Source: Streptomyces scabiei 87.22
Lineage (GTDB): Bacteria > Actinomycetota > Actinomycetes > Streptomycetales > Streptomycetaceae
Assembly (NCBI RefSeq): GCF_000091305.1
Contig: NC_013929.1
Coordinates: 558,001 to 622,000 of the forward strand
Reading direction: 5' to 3'
DNA: 64,000 nucleotides
Shown: in pieces, positions 1-8,491 of the stretch
How positions within the stretch are numbered: the stretch's first letter is position 1
Layout of the letters: every line of letters starts with the position of its first letter
Made by a program: the position numbers and the translations under genes
The notes under the pieces: model-generated
Seen by the model: only the letters and a program-made list of their open reading frames with translations
The model's database searches: none
What the model was told of the DNA's origin: nothing

Positions 1-39
1 ACGGCGGCAGGGCTCGGCGCGAGGACGTGCACGGCGTGA
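1..39 (+). CDS. Possible 3' end of an upstream gene (partial)
   Basis: The frame that ends with TGA at 37-39 is open back to base 1 and encodes about 12 residues. The TGA sits inside GTGA at 36-39, which is also the preferred start of the kinase gene. Start/stop overlaps of this kind are used repeatedly elsewhere in the window, so this could be the tail of a co-transcribed gene. Thirteen codons are too few to identify it or to exclude chance. Confidence 0.25.
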   Translation, partial: TAAGLGARTCTA

Positions 40-1412
40 GCGATCCCCTGGAGCGGCTGACGCCCGGCTACCGGGTCGGAGACTGGGAGGTCGGCGAACG
101 CATCGCGAGCGGGGGCTGGGGAACCGTCTACGAGGGCCGGCCCACGCTCCCCCGGGACGAGGGGCCGGCGGCCCCGTCCGGGGAAGGCGGGCAGGTCGTC
201 GCGCTCAAGTTCCTGCCCACCGCCGGACTGGCCCCGCGTCAGGCACGGGCCCTCGTGGAGACCGCCCGGCGCGAAACCGAGGTCGGGCGCCGGACCCGCC
301 ACCCACGGCTGATCCGGATGCTCGACTCGGTGGTCCTCAGTGAGCCCGGCGACCCCGTTCTCGACGGATCGGTCGTCCTGGTCATGGAACGGGCCGAGCA
401 CAGTCTGCGCCGGCTCCTCGAACGAGACGGGCCGGGGCCGGCGGAGTCCGAGAAGGTGCGGCTCCTCACCGAGATCTGCGAGGGGCTGGCCCATCTGCAC
501 GGCACCGGCTGGGTGCACGGCGACCTCAAACCCGACAACGTCCTGATCATGGCCGACGGTTCGGCCAGGCTCTCCGACTTCGGTCTAGCCGTGGAACTGG
601 ACGGCACCCACGGCTACACACCGCCCCTCGGCACCCCCGACTACCTGCCCCCCGAGCGCTGGAGAGCCCCGCTGGGCGAGCGCGGCGTCCAGGTGCGGCC
701 CAGCAACGACATCTGGGCCCTCGGCATCATGATCCACCAGATGTTCACCGGGGGTGCCTCACCGTTCCCCGGGGCCACCCCGATGGCACGCGGGGCGGCG
801 GCCCAGGAGTACGCCGAGGGGCGCGCGTCGCTGCGGCTGGACAACGCCGTACCGCCCCTCTGGCGCGAACTGGCCGCCGACTGCCTGGCCCCGACCCATG
901 CCGAGCGCGCCGGCCACACCGCCGAGAGCCTGCTCGCCCGGATGCGGACCGCGGCCGTCCCGCGGTCCGGCGGACGGGCGAAGCCGCTGCTCGGCCTCGC
1001 CCTGGCCGCCGCGTTGTGCGGGACGGCCGCCACCGGATGGGCGTACTCCTCCGGCGGCGACCGGAGCGGGGCACCGCACACCGCCGAACCGGCGGGCCGG
1101 GTCGCCGTGTTCAACGTGGTGGGGCTGTGCCGTGACCGGGCCGAGGACCGCCTTCCGGCGTGCAGCCTCGGCCTGGCCGTGGATCCCGCGCTCCCGTACA
1201 CCGTCGAGAACGTCGTGGCGCACCGGGTGTGGCACGGGGACGTCCTCGCCGTCGACTGTCATGTGCTTCGCGGGACGCCGGTCAGCGACGAGACCGGCTC
1301 ACGCTCCACACGGTGGCTGCGGGTCCGCCTCCCGGACGGGTCACCGCAGACGACGGCCTGGCTGCCCGCCGTCCGCACCAAGGACGGCCCCGCGCTGCCC
1401 GACTGCTCCTGA
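36..1412 (+). CDS. Membrane-anchored Ser/Thr protein kinase (PASTA-less, PknB-like catalytic domain)
   Basis: This is a eukaryotic-type Ser/Thr kinase of about 458 residues. The catalytic domain occupies roughly residues 15-310. It has a Gly-rich loop (IASGGWGTVYEG), the ATP lysine in VVALKFLP, a catalytic loop reading VHGDLKPDN (HGD in place of HRD, so a non-RD type kinase), SDFG and PPERW in place of APE. One membrane helix follows (LLGLALAAALCGTAATG), then an outside domain of about 100 residues with several cysteines and no PASTA repeats. An in-frame GTG at 27 is also possible; GTG at 36 is preferred because GAGG at 21-24 lies 11 bases before it and it overlaps a possible upstream stop. 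The external domain may sense a cell-envelope signal, which is inference. Confidence 0.85.
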   Translation: MSDPLERLTPGYRVGDWEVGERIASGGWGTVYEGRPTLPRDEGPAAPSGEGGQVVALKFLPTAGLAPRQARALVETARRETEVGRRTRHPRLIRMLDSVVLSEPGDPVLDGSVVLVMERAEHSLRRLLERDGPGPAESEKVRLLTEICEGLAHLHGTGWVHGDLKPDNVLIMADGSARLSDFGLAVELDGTHGYTPPLGTPDYLPPERWRAPLGERGVQVRPSNDIWALGIMIHQMFTGGASPFPGATPMARGAAAQEYAEGRASLRLDNAVPPLWRELAADCLAPTHAERAGHTAESLLARMRTAAVPRSGGRAKPLLGLALAAALCGTAATGWAYSSGGDRSGAPHTAEPAGRVAVFNVVGLCRDRAEDRLPACSLGLAVDPALPYTVENVVAHRVWHGDVLAVDCHVLRGTPVSDETGSRSTRWLRVRLPDGSPQTTAWLPAVRTKDGPALPDCS

Positions 1413-1421
1413 GCCGACCGG

Positions 1422-2366
1422 TCACCTGGGGACCTCGTCGGCCCCGCAGTCACGGATCACGCGGCCGTCGTTGTCCTTCGCCTCGTCGTTCCCCCAGCGC
1501 TGGAGGTAGTACGCCGACACATAGGCACGGCCCTTGCCGCCCGGGGCCACCTCGTCGAGATCGGTCAGCAGCCACCAGTGGTTGTACGCGCTGCCCACCT
1601 GGAACTTGGCGCCCTTCTTCTTGCACAGGACGTAGTTGGTGCCCTTGTACAGCTTGCCCTGGGGCGCGCAACCCGGCCTGCTGTCGCCCACGCAGTCGAC
1701 GGCGGCGTAGCCGGTCGCGTCCGCGAAGGTGTCGACCCACTGCTTCGAGGGCTCGCTGCCGCCGCCGCAGGCGTTGGTGCTGGTCACCTTGGGGAAGGTG
1801 TCGTCCGGCGAGAGCCGGTACTCGGTGCCCTGGATCACCGGGTGGACGATCTCGTCGTTCTCACCGTTGTTGTCGCCGTTGGTGTCGTAGAGCTGCTCGT
1901 AGTGCAGGTGCGCCGAGGTCGTACCCTCCAGACCGAGCCGCCCGAGCGTGGTCCCGGAGTCCACCCGCTGTCCGACCGTCACGTCGACGCGGTCCATGTG
2001 CAGATAGACCGTGAACCAGCCGTTGCCGTGGTTGATCTCCACGCCGCCCGGGTCGAACCGTTCGGTGACCGTGCCGGCGGCGGACGCGGCCACCAGGGAG
2101 CCGAGGGTGTTCCCGCCCACCCGGTACATGTCGAGCTTCTTGTCGTCGGGCGCATGGCCCCGGTACGTCTGCAGCTGCCAGGTCTGCTGGCAGGCGAAGG
2201 GCAGCTTGAAGTCGGGCCGGGCCGCCGGTGCCGCGGGCGCCGAGCGCGCGGCCGGTGGCGCTGCGGAGGCCGCCGACGCCATGGCCGCCAGCGCCGTCAG
2301 AACCGCCACGAGCATGCCCGCGAACGTGGCCACCCGGCCCGGGCCTCTCTCTCGTCGGAGCCGCAC
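1422..2366 (-). CDS. Secreted M23-family metallopeptidase
   Basis: A 314-residue exported protein with an Arg-rich n-region, a hydrophobic segment (MLVAVLTALAAMASAASA) and an Ala/Pro stretch. The core has the LytM/M23 pattern: a GH..KKLD segment where the first zinc ligands are expected, the INHGNGWFTVYLHMD strand, and the closing HLHYE (HxH) motif. M23 enzymes cut peptidoglycan cross-bridges or other Gly-rich peptides. The C-terminal 110 residues are Cys-containing and of unknown role, possibly a wall-binding module. The start is set at a GTG at 2366, preceded by GAGGGG; the open frame continues to 2426 but the extra residues precede the signal peptide and lack a ribosome site. It converges on the kinase gene with a 9-bp gap. 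Confidence 0.8.
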   Translation of the reverse strand: MRLRRERGPGRVATFAGMLVAVLTALAAMASAASAAPPAARSAPAAPAARPDFKLPFACQQTWQLQTYRGHAPDDKKLDMYRVGGNTLGSLVAASAAGTVTERFDPGGVEINHGNGWFTVYLHMDRVDVTVGQRVDSGTTLGRLGLEGTTSAHLHYEQLYDTNGDNNGENDEIVHPVIQGTEYRLSPDDTFPKVTSTNACGGGSEPSKQWVDTFADATGYAAVDCVGDSRPGCAPQGKLYKGTNYVLCKKKGAKFQVGSAYNHWWLLTDLDEVAPGGKGRAYVSAYYLQRWGNDEAKDNDGRVIRDCGADEVPR

Positions 2367-2471
2367 GGAATCCCACCCCTCAGTCTCGCCGGTCCCCATG
2401 ACCGTCCCGTCGGCAGGCTGTCCCATGCGGCGGGAGAAGGCACTCCCGCATGTTCCGGAGGTACGCGGGTC

Positions 2472-2999
2472 TCAGGCGCCGGTGACCCCGTCGATCAACT
2501 CACGCAGGAGATCGGCGTGGCCGTTGTGCCGGGCGTACTCCTCGATCATGTGCACCATGATCCAGCGCAGGGAGACCCCGGGTTCGCCGACGTGACCCGC
2601 TTCCTGCTCGGACAGCCGGCCCACCGTGTCCAGCGGCACGCCGGCGATCAGCTCACGGCCTCGGGCGACCTGCTCCCGCCAGAGGGCCGTCGCCTCGTCG
2701 AGCCCCCGTTCCGGCCGCAGGGCGAACCCGTCGGCGTTGTCCTGCCCGAACACCGGCGGGACGGGCCGGCCCGCGAAGACGCGCTGGAACCAGGTCCGTT
2801 CGACCTCGGCCATGTGCTGGACGAGACCCAGCAGGGTCATCGCCGACGGTGCCGCCGCCGCACGGCGTGACTGTTCGTCCGTGAGGCCCGAACACTTCAG
2901 GGCGAGCGTCGCACGGTGAAAGTCCAGCCATGCCTCCAGCATGGCCGGCTCGTCGGCGTACGCGGGTGGGACGGGTCGTCCGTCCGGTGTCGTCGTCAT
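2472..2999 (-). CDS. DinB/MST-like four-helix protein
   Basis: A 175-residue protein of the DinB/DUF664 type, a four-helix bundle often binding a metal through three histidines. The N-terminal helix ([21 protein letters not shown]) and the segment [22 protein letters not shown] are typical of actinobacterial DUF664 members, with His residues in LVQHM and later in [17 protein letters not shown]. Some relatives are thiol-dependent S-transferases using mycothiol or bacillithiol. The ATG at 2999 is chosen because the conserved domain begins right after it; the open frame runs 32 codons further upstream. Its substrate cannot be read from sequence. Confidence 0.8.
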   Translation of the reverse strand: MTTTPDGRPVPPAYADEPAMLEAWLDFHRATLALKCSGLTDEQSRRAAAAPSAMTLLGLVQHMAEVERTWFQRVFAGRPVPPVFGQDNADGFALRPERGLDEATALWREQVARGRELIAGVPLDTVGRLSEQEAGHVGEPGVSLRWIMVHMIEEYARHNGHADLLRELIDGVTGA

Positions 3000-3365
3000 G
3001 GGAACAGCCTGTCGGCGGCGGGCGTGGTCCGCCGCCGTCTTCGCCGGGGACGAACACACGGCCGGTCGGCTTGCTCGCACGGCCCCGGACCTCACCGAGC
3101 ACGGATACTCGGATGCGACGAAATCAGGTCACGCCTCTGTTGCGTGGCCGAATCCAGTGCAAAGCTGTGTCGGCGGTGACCTCCATTCCCCCGTTGGAGG
3201 CCACCACGCCCGGCCCCGCCCGCGCGCTCCTGCCCGGGCGGGGCCGCGTCGCCCCTCCCGCCCTCCCCACGGGAGGGTCGACGGCTGCGCCGACGGCATC
3301 CGGCGCGCAGGGCGGATGTCGGCGGGACGCCGTCGGCGATCGAGAATGGCCGGGAATCGACTCGC
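3000..3365. other. Intergenic region with stacked hairpins
   Basis: No gene is supported here. The right half carries three inverted repeats within about 100 bp: a 10-bp stem with one mismatch at 3175-3204, a perfect 12-bp GC stem at 3211-3246 and an 8-bp stem at 3253-3277. They lie downstream of the minus-strand ABC transporter gene and upstream of the DinB-like gene, so they probably insulate the two. Confidence 0.6.
3211..3246 (-). terminator. Strong GC hairpin terminator after the ABC exporter gene
   Basis: CGGCCCCGCCCG at 3211-3222 pairs perfectly with CGGGCGGGGCCG at 3235-3246, leaving a 12-base loop. There is no T-run, as is usual for Streptomyces terminators. Confidence 0.6.
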
Positions 3366-5282
3366 TCACATGGACCCGGTCCTCGTACGGGCGTCCGACC
3401 ACGTCCGGTGTTCCCCGTCCGCGGCCGGGTCGGCCGGTCCGGGCAGCCTGTCGTGGTCCGCCTCCGGGACCGGGCATCCGTCGGCCGACTCGTCGCTCTC
3501 GCCGAGGAATCCGCCCGACTGGTGCTGCCACAGCTTGGCGTACGCGCCCTGCGACGCGAGCAGCTCCTCGTGGGTGCCCTGCTCGACGACGCTCCCGCGG
3601 TCGAGGACGACGAGACGGTCCATGCCGGCGACGGTGCTCAGACGGTGGGCGACGACGAGGGCGGTACGTCCGTCCATCAGCCGCCACAGGGCGTCCTGGA
3701 CGAGGAGTTCGCTCTCCGAGTCCAGTGCGCTGGTCGCCTCGTCGAGCAGCAGGATCGGGGCGTCGCGCAGGATCGCGCGGGCGAGGGCCACGCGCTGGCG
3801 CTGGCCGCCCGAGAGTTTCACCCCCCGCTCCCCCACCAGCGTGGCGAAGCCGTCGGGGAGCTGGTCGGCGAACTCCGTGACGTGCGCGGCCGCGGCCGCC
3901 GCGCGCACCTCCTCGTCGGTGGCCCCCGGCCGGGCGAAGGCGATGTTGTCCCGCAGGCTGCGGTGGAACATGGCGGGTTCCTGCGGGACGTAGGCGATCA
4001 GTGAGCGCAGGTCGGTCTGCCGCAGCCGGCTGATGTCCTGGCCGCCGATGGCGAGGCGTCCCCGGTCGATGTCCGCCATCCGCAGCAGGAGCCGCGTGAG
4101 CGTGGTCTTGCCGCCGCCCGACCTGCCCACCAGTCCGACGCGGGCGCCCGCGGGCACGTCCAGGTCGAGGTCCCGGAAGATGGGTTTCGCGCCCGCGTGG
4201 GCGAAGGTCACCGCGTCGAAGCGGATGCCGGTGTCCTTCGGCGCGAGCGCTTCGGGTTCCGGCGGGTCGAGCACGGTGGGGGGATCCAGCAGGAGTTCGG
4301 TGAACTGCGCGGCTTCGGTCATCGAGCTCTCCAGCCGCCGGTAGATCTGGTTGAACTCGAACATGATCTGGGTCGCGTTGGAGTAGTAGGTGAACGCGAC
4401 GACGATCTCCTCGACTCCCTGGCCCGAGCTGCCGAAGGCGATGGCGACCACCAGGCCCAGCACGTTGGTCAGCACCGACATGGGCGCGATCACCATGTCG
4501 ACGCGCAGGTTGCCGTAGTCCCAGGACCGCAGCGTCAGCCGCCGGGATTCCGCGACCCGGCTGCGGTGTTCGTCGGCCTCGCGCCGCTCGGCCGCGAACG
4601 CCCGGATGGTCTCCATGTTCATGAGGCTGTCGGCGACATGGCCGGAGACCCGGGCGATCGCCGCCTCACGATCGTGGACGAGCCGCTGTCGGCGACGGAT
4701 CAGCGGTGTCGCCGCCACCGCGGTCAGCGCGATCATCACCACGAGGCCGACGACGAGCATCGGCTCGTAGCTCCACAGCACGACGGCACCGAACAGCAGC
4801 GGGACGAAACTGCCCACGATCCGGTAGGTCAGCGTGTCGACGAAGTCCTCGAAGCGCTTGCCGTAGCTGAGGACCCGTTTGGTCAGGGAGCCGGCGAAGT
4901 TGTCGTGGAAGAACGCCGCGTCCTTGGCGAGGAGTTCGTCCATGCCGCTCACGTAGAGGTGTTCCATGCCGAGGGCGTCCACGCGGTTCAGGCAGTGCTG
5001 CCCGACGCGCCACACGATCTCGGCGAGCACCAGCGTCACGCCGAAGCCGAGCACGTACGGCAGAGCCGCGCCGAGCGTGAGACTGTCGTCGGCCGCCTGT
5101 GCCGCCAGTTTGGCGATCAGCAGGGGCGCGACGTACCGCACGCCGATGTTGCCCATGGCCGGCAACAGCAGCGCGGGCAGGGCCAGTCGTCGTAGTCGCA
5201 GCACTTCCCGGACGTAGTGGCGCAGCGCGAGGACGACCGCGCTCCTGGCCGGCGCCGGTCCTCGCATTTCTGTGGTCCCCAT
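3366..5282 (-). CDS. ABC transporter, fused membrane and ATPase domains (exporter half-transporter)
   Basis: A 638-residue type IV ABC exporter. The membrane domain spans about residues 30-330, with helices at LALPALLLPAMGNIGVRY, YVLGFGVTLVLAEIV and SFVPLLFGAVVLW. The ATPase domain has Walker A GRSGGGKTT (386-394), signature LSGGQRQ (490-496), Walker B ILLLDEAT (510-517) and the switch His in VAHRLST (546). Such proteins work as dimers to export lipids, peptides or drugs. The ATG at 5282 is chosen because GGGAG lies 7 bases upstream; an open frame extends 90 codons further but without family similarity. It stands alone, so the substrate is unknown. Confidence 0.9.
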   Translation of the reverse strand: MGTTEMRGPAPARSAVVLALRHYVREVLRLRRLALPALLLPAMGNIGVRYVAPLLIAKLAAQAADDSLTLGAALPYVLGFGVTLVLAEIVWRVGQHCLNRVDALGMEHLYVSGMDELLAKDAAFFHDNFAGSLTKRVLSYGKRFEDFVDTLTYRIVGSFVPLLFGAVVLWSYEPMLVVGLVVMIALTAVAATPLIRRRQRLVHDREAAIARVSGHVADSLMNMETIRAFAAERREADEHRSRVAESRRLTLRSWDYGNLRVDMVIAPMSVLTNVLGLVVAIAFGSSGQGVEEIVVAFTYYSNATQIMFEFNQIYRRLESSMTEAAQFTELLLDPPTVLDPPEPEALAPKDTGIRFDAVTFAHAGAKPIFRDLDLDVPAGARVGLVGRSGGGKTTLTRLLLRMADIDRGRLAIGGQDISRLRQTDLRSLIAYVPQEPAMFHRSLRDNIAFARPGATDEEVRAAAAAAHVTEFADQLPDGFATLVGERGVKLSGGQRQRVALARAILRDAPILLLDEATSALDSESELLVQDALWRLMDGRTALVVAHRLSTVAGMDRLVVLDRGSVVEQGTHEELLASQGAYAKLWQHQSGGFLGESDESADGCPVPEADHDRLPGPADPAADGEHRTWSDARTRTGSM

Positions 5283-5384
5283 CACACTCCCGGAGGTTCG
5301 GAAGTCGGAAGTGTCCCGTCCGGGGAGGTGACCGGTCCAGGCATTTAACGCGGAACGGCGAGAATCGGACATCGATGACCGTGA

Positions 5385-5418
5385 GGTGCGCGCCCGGAAG
5401 CCTCCCGCGGCGCGCACC
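5385..5418 (-). terminator. Hairpin terminator after the GH30 gene
   Basis: GGTGCGCGCC at 5385-5394 pairs perfectly with GGCGCGCACC at 5409-5418. It lies 20 bp beyond the GH30 stop codon and before the ABC exporter start. Confidence 0.6.
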
Positions 5419-5437
5419 CGGTACGGCTGCCGCCCGG

Positions 5438-6742
5438 TCAGCCCGTCACGAACGTCGTCACACTGCGGGCGGGCAGCGTGGCGGTGAACGACCCGTTGGA
5501 CACACCGGTGGCGGCCTGGGGTGCGACGCTCCTGCTCGCGTCGGTCAGCCACGACGAGACACGGGACGGCGAACCACTCGTCAGGGTGAACTGCTGACTC
5601 ACCGCCGACGCGCTCTTGTTGACGGCGACGACGGCGACCGTGGACCCGGTGCTCCGGTACGCCGAGACGTACACGTCCGTCGCCGGCCTGGGCGTCGCGT
5701 CGATCCGTACGTAGCCTGGCCGGACGAATCTGGCGAAGTGGGCCATGCAGGCGCCGCGCTTGCTGATCCTGCCGTCCTCACGCAGGGGTCCGTAGCCGCG
5801 CCGGATGTACCACCAGATGTACGCCTGGAACTCGGCGTCCACCATGGCGCGGTGCATGTGTTCTCCCACGTCGAGCGCCTGGGGCCACAGGTCCGCCGAG
5901 TCGCTGCTGTTGGGGTGGTAGACCTCGGTCATCCAGAGTTCCTTGCCCGCGCCCTTCTGCTTGAACAGGGGGTAGGGGAAGTTGGAGAACGAGGTGCCGT
6001 AGAGGTGTGCGCCGACGATGTCCACGTTGGCGAGCGCGACCGGGTCGTTGAGGATCGGGTCCGACATGTTCTTCAGGTACTGAAACGACTCCGGCGCGAT
6101 GACCCTGGTGCCGATCGAGCCGGCGTTCTCCCGCAGGAACCGGAGCATCTCGGCGGGGGTCCACCACGTCCAGTCGTGCGCGTAGTCGGGCTCGTTCTGC
6201 ACCGAGATGCCGTAGAGGTTCACTCCGTTGTCCCGCATGTACGTGGTGAAGTCGTTGAGGTGCTGGGCGTAGGCGCCGTACATGTCGTACCGCAGGCGCC
6301 GGGCGTCGGTCTGGCTGCCGCGTACGAAGGTCTCGACCATGCGGGCGGGCGGATTCCACGGCGACGCGATGACGGCCGCCCCGAGCTGGGCCGCGCGTTT
6401 CGCCGTCGCCAGGTCGCGGTTCCAGGCCGCCCGGTCCTCGGGGACGGGGATCCGCAGCAGCGACAGTCCCAGTTGCCCCTCTCCGGCCCCGAACGCCGTG
6501 TCCCGCTGGGCGGCGGTGAGGTCTCCGATCCACGCCGTGTGGGTCATGCCGCCGAAGCCGCGGATCGTCTGGCGGCGCGCGGACGGATCGATGACCGCCG
6601 TCGCGGCCGCGGCTCTCACGGCTCCGGCGGCCGGCGGCGCGACGGCGGTGAGGATCGGCAGGGCGCCCACCGCGGCCAGCACGGTCCTGCGGCTCGGTGA
6701 CCCTCCGCGTCCGCGCTCCGGCTCGTTCTGACGCTCGGTCAT
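5438..6742 (-). CDS. Tat-secreted GH30 glucuronoxylanase-like glycosidase
   Basis: A 434-residue secreted glycoside hydrolase of family GH30, closest in motifs to the subfamily 8 glucuronoxylan endoxylanases (XynC type), which cut xylan next to methylglucuronic acid branches. The twin-arginine signal is SRRTVLAAVGALPILTAV (residues 17-34). The barrel starts near residue 50 (QTIRGFGGM). The acid/base is E184 in VQNEPDY and the nucleophile is E273 in WMTEVYHP. A beta-sandwich typical of GH30 closes the protein. The ATG at 6742 has GGAGGAG about 6 bases upstream. A perfect CebR-type operator lies 52 bp before the start, so expression should respond to cello-oligosaccharides or a related sugar. 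Substrate preference is family-based inference. Confidence 0.88.
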   Translation of the reverse strand: MTERQNEPERGRGGSPSRRTVLAAVGALPILTAVAPPAAGAVRAAAATAVIDPSARRQTIRGFGGMTHTAWIGDLTAAQRDTAFGAGEGQLGLSLLRIPVPEDRAAWNRDLATAKRAAQLGAAVIASPWNPPARMVETFVRGSQTDARRLRYDMYGAYAQHLNDFTTYMRDNGVNLYGISVQNEPDYAHDWTWWTPAEMLRFLRENAGSIGTRVIAPESFQYLKNMSDPILNDPVALANVDIVGAHLYGTSFSNFPYPLFKQKGAGKELWMTEVYHPNSSDSADLWPQALDVGEHMHRAMVDAEFQAYIWWYIRRGYGPLREDGRISKRGACMAHFARFVRPGYVRIDATPRPATDVYVSAYRSTGSTVAVVAVNKSASAVSQQFTLTSGSPSRVSSWLTDASRSVAPQAATGVSNGSFTATLPARSVTTFVTG

Positions 6743-6794
6743 GTCATCTCCTCCTGGCTGCCACCCGGCTCGGACCCCTCGCGCCCCCTCACCA

Positions 6795-6808
6795 TGGGAG
6801 CGCTCCCA
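6795..6808. promoter_or_regulatory. CebR-type operator (perfect 14-bp palindrome)
   Basis: TGGGAGCGCTCCCA is identical to the consensus bound by CebR, the LacI-family cellobiose/cellotriose repressor of Streptomyces. It lies in the divergent region between the GH30 gene (52 bp to its ATG) and the GvpU-like gene (144 bp). The GH30 gene is the natural target. Confidence 0.8.
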
Positions 6809-6939
6809 CCCGTTCTTGGCGACACCACATCGAGCCATTCTTCTCCGCGCCGGGCCGAACGCCGCCCGTCCCGCCGGCGCTCGTGCGGCAAAGGTGCCGC
6901 ATTACCCCGGCCGGACCACTGCGCTCCCCTGCGGGCGAA

Positions 6940-6945
6940 TACACT
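6940..6945 (+). promoter_or_regulatory. Putative -10 element for a leaderless transcript
   Basis: TACACT lies 7 bases before the ATG at 6953 and no ribosome site is visible, which fits a transcript starting at or next to the start codon. No convincing -35 element was found. Confidence 0.35.
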
Positions 6946-6952
6946 CTGCGCC

Positions 6953-7312
6953 ATGTCGAAGCCTGACAAGCTGCTCATTGACGTCGCCGCCCTGGTCGAG
7001 TCCAAGAAGAGCAACCAGATGTCCCTGACCGTGGTCACCAACGGTGCCGTCATCACCGGCAGACTGGCCCCCGAGACGGTGTGGAGACAGCGGGTGTCGG
7101 ACGTACTCAGGGACTCCGACCGCCTGGGCGAGTTCTCCGCCATGTTCGAAGCCCCCGACCGGTCGGACGGGGCGCCCACTCATCTGCACTTCCACGTCGC
7201 CCGCATCCTGCAGGGCACGGTGGGCATCCCGGAGACGGGAGGGATGTACCGCGTGGCGATCGAGGACGTCAGCGCCTGGACGGTGGGCGACTTCAGCTAC
7301 TCCGACACCTGA
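6953..7312 (+). CDS. GvpU-like gas-vesicle accessory protein, orphan
   Basis: A 119-residue protein resembling GvpU. It has the pattern of short strands MSLTVVTNGAVITGRL followed by a helix, a loop, then THLHFHVARILQG and MYRVAIEDVSAWTVGDF. In Bacillus megaterium GvpU affects gas-vesicle clustering. No structural gas-vesicle genes (gvpA, gvpF, gvpL) occur in this window, so a vesicle role here is doubtful and the protein may have a general accessory function. The ATG at 6953 begins right after a plausible -10 sequence and has no ribosome site, suggesting leaderless translation. The name rests on recalled family pattern. Confidence 0.6.
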   Translation: MSKPDKLLIDVAALVESKKSNQMSLTVVTNGAVITGRLAPETVWRQRVSDVLRDSDRLGEFSAMFEAPDRSDGAPTHLHFHVARILQGTVGIPETGGMYRVAIEDVSAWTVGDFSYSDT

Positions 7313-7320
7313 GCGACGGC

Positions 7321-7362
7321 GGGCGGTCCCCCGCGCCGACGACCGGCGTGGCGGGACCGCCC
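7321..7362. terminator. Bidirectional hairpin terminator
   Basis: GGGCGGTCCC at 7321-7330 pairs with GGGACCGCCC at 7353-7362, and inner bases extend the pairing. It lies between convergent genes (GvpU-like and methyltransferase) and can serve both. Confidence 0.6.
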
Positions 7363-7445
7363 GGGTGCCCCGGCCGACCGCGCCGGCCTGCCTCGGGACA
7401 GGCCGGCTCCGTCCGGCGGACCGGCGGACAGGTGCCGTGCGAGGC

Positions 7446-8216
7446 TCAGGCCTTCTTCGTGAAGACGAGCACCTCCGTGGAGCCGACGCCCATGGGCGCC
7501 AGGAAACCGGCCTCCAGGGTGCAGTCGAGGGTCGCGAAGAGGTCCACGCACGTCTGGCGCGGCATGGGGGCCGGGTAGGAGTCGTGTCCCGAGCCGCCCT
7601 CCGCCGCCCAGGCGCGTACCGTCGCGGGGTCCAGGCAGTTCTCCGTCATGACGTCGAAGACGATCCGGCCACCGGGCCGGGTGACGCGCGCCATCTCCAG
7701 GAAGTAGCGCGAGGCGCAGAGGAAGGTCACGGTGTTGAAGACCTTGTGGGCCTGGAGGAGGTCGACGCTGCCGTCGGGTGTCGGGGCGAGGCTGCTCCCC
7801 TCGGTCGGCTGGGCGACGACACCGAACGTCTCCACCAGGTAGTCCGCCCAGGGCTTCGCCGTCTCGTAGATCTCGTAGCGCTCCGGCGAGCATTCCTTGA
7901 GCGTCTTCTCCAGGTACCGCCCGGACCCGGGACCGATCTCCAGCACCCTGGCCGGGTCGCCTTCGAAGACCCCGCGGGCGCGGAGTTCGTCGACGGTCTT
8001 CCGGGTGGCGCCGGGCGTCTTGTTCATGACCTCGTCGATGTGGTCGCCGACCGACAGGCCCGACGCGCGCGCGGCCCGCATCGTCGCCTCGAACGGAAGG
8101 AAGTCGTCGACGCCACCCCGATTGTCGGTACTGCGCACGATGTCGAATCCGGCGCGCCCCAGAAGGCGCCGGACACCGGACTTCACCACTGACGGACCCT
8201 TGCCCACCGCATTCAT
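7446..8216 (-). CDS. Class I SAM-dependent methyltransferase
   Basis: A 256-residue methyltransferase with a Rossmann fold. Motif I is VLEIGPGSGRYLEKTL, followed by an acidic strand (YEIYETAKPWADYL) and the late strands DGSVDLLQAHKVFNT and GGRIVFDVMTENC. The N-terminal 80 residues form an extra helical region. The ATG at 8216 is preferred because GGGGGAG lies 7 bases upstream; the open frame runs to 8330. Related proteins act on sugars or small metabolites, but no neighbour shows the substrate. Confidence 0.8.
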   Translation of the reverse strand: MNAVGKGPSVVKSGVRRLLGRAGFDIVRSTDNRGGVDDFLPFEATMRAARASGLSVGDHIDEVMNKTPGATRKTVDELRARGVFEGDPARVLEIGPGSGRYLEKTLKECSPERYEIYETAKPWADYLVETFGVVAQPTEGSSLAPTPDGSVDLLQAHKVFNTVTFLCASRYFLEMARVTRPGGRIVFDVMTENCLDPATVRAWAAEGGSGHDSYPAPMPRQTCVDLFATLDCTLEAGFLAPMGVGSTEVLVFTKKA

Positions 8217-8446
8217 CAGGCACTCCCCCCAGAACGTGTCCACCCTCGGCGTCAGCATAGGAGTGCGAAGGCGGGAGCGCAGTGGGATGACGAATTCACC
8301 CATCACCCGTCGAAGGCCGATACACCGCATCAGGGCCCTTTGCCCGGTATACCCCTCCCTGTGGGGATCAGCTGCCTGTCTTCCCCGCCGAGGCCGTCTC
8401 CCGGCCCCGGCGGCCGACCGGCGGGGTGCTGCGTACGCTCCGGCGT

Positions 8447-8478
8447 GCCCCGGGACCCGGACACCGAGGTCCCGGGGC
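8447..8478 (-). terminator. Hairpin terminator after the polyprenyl synthase gene
   Basis: An 11-bp perfect stem (GCCCCGGGACC at 8447-8457 with GGTCCCGGGGC at 8468-8478) follows the minus-strand stop codon at 8492 by 14 bp. Confidence 0.6.
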
Positions 8479-8491
8479 GCGGCCGACGACC

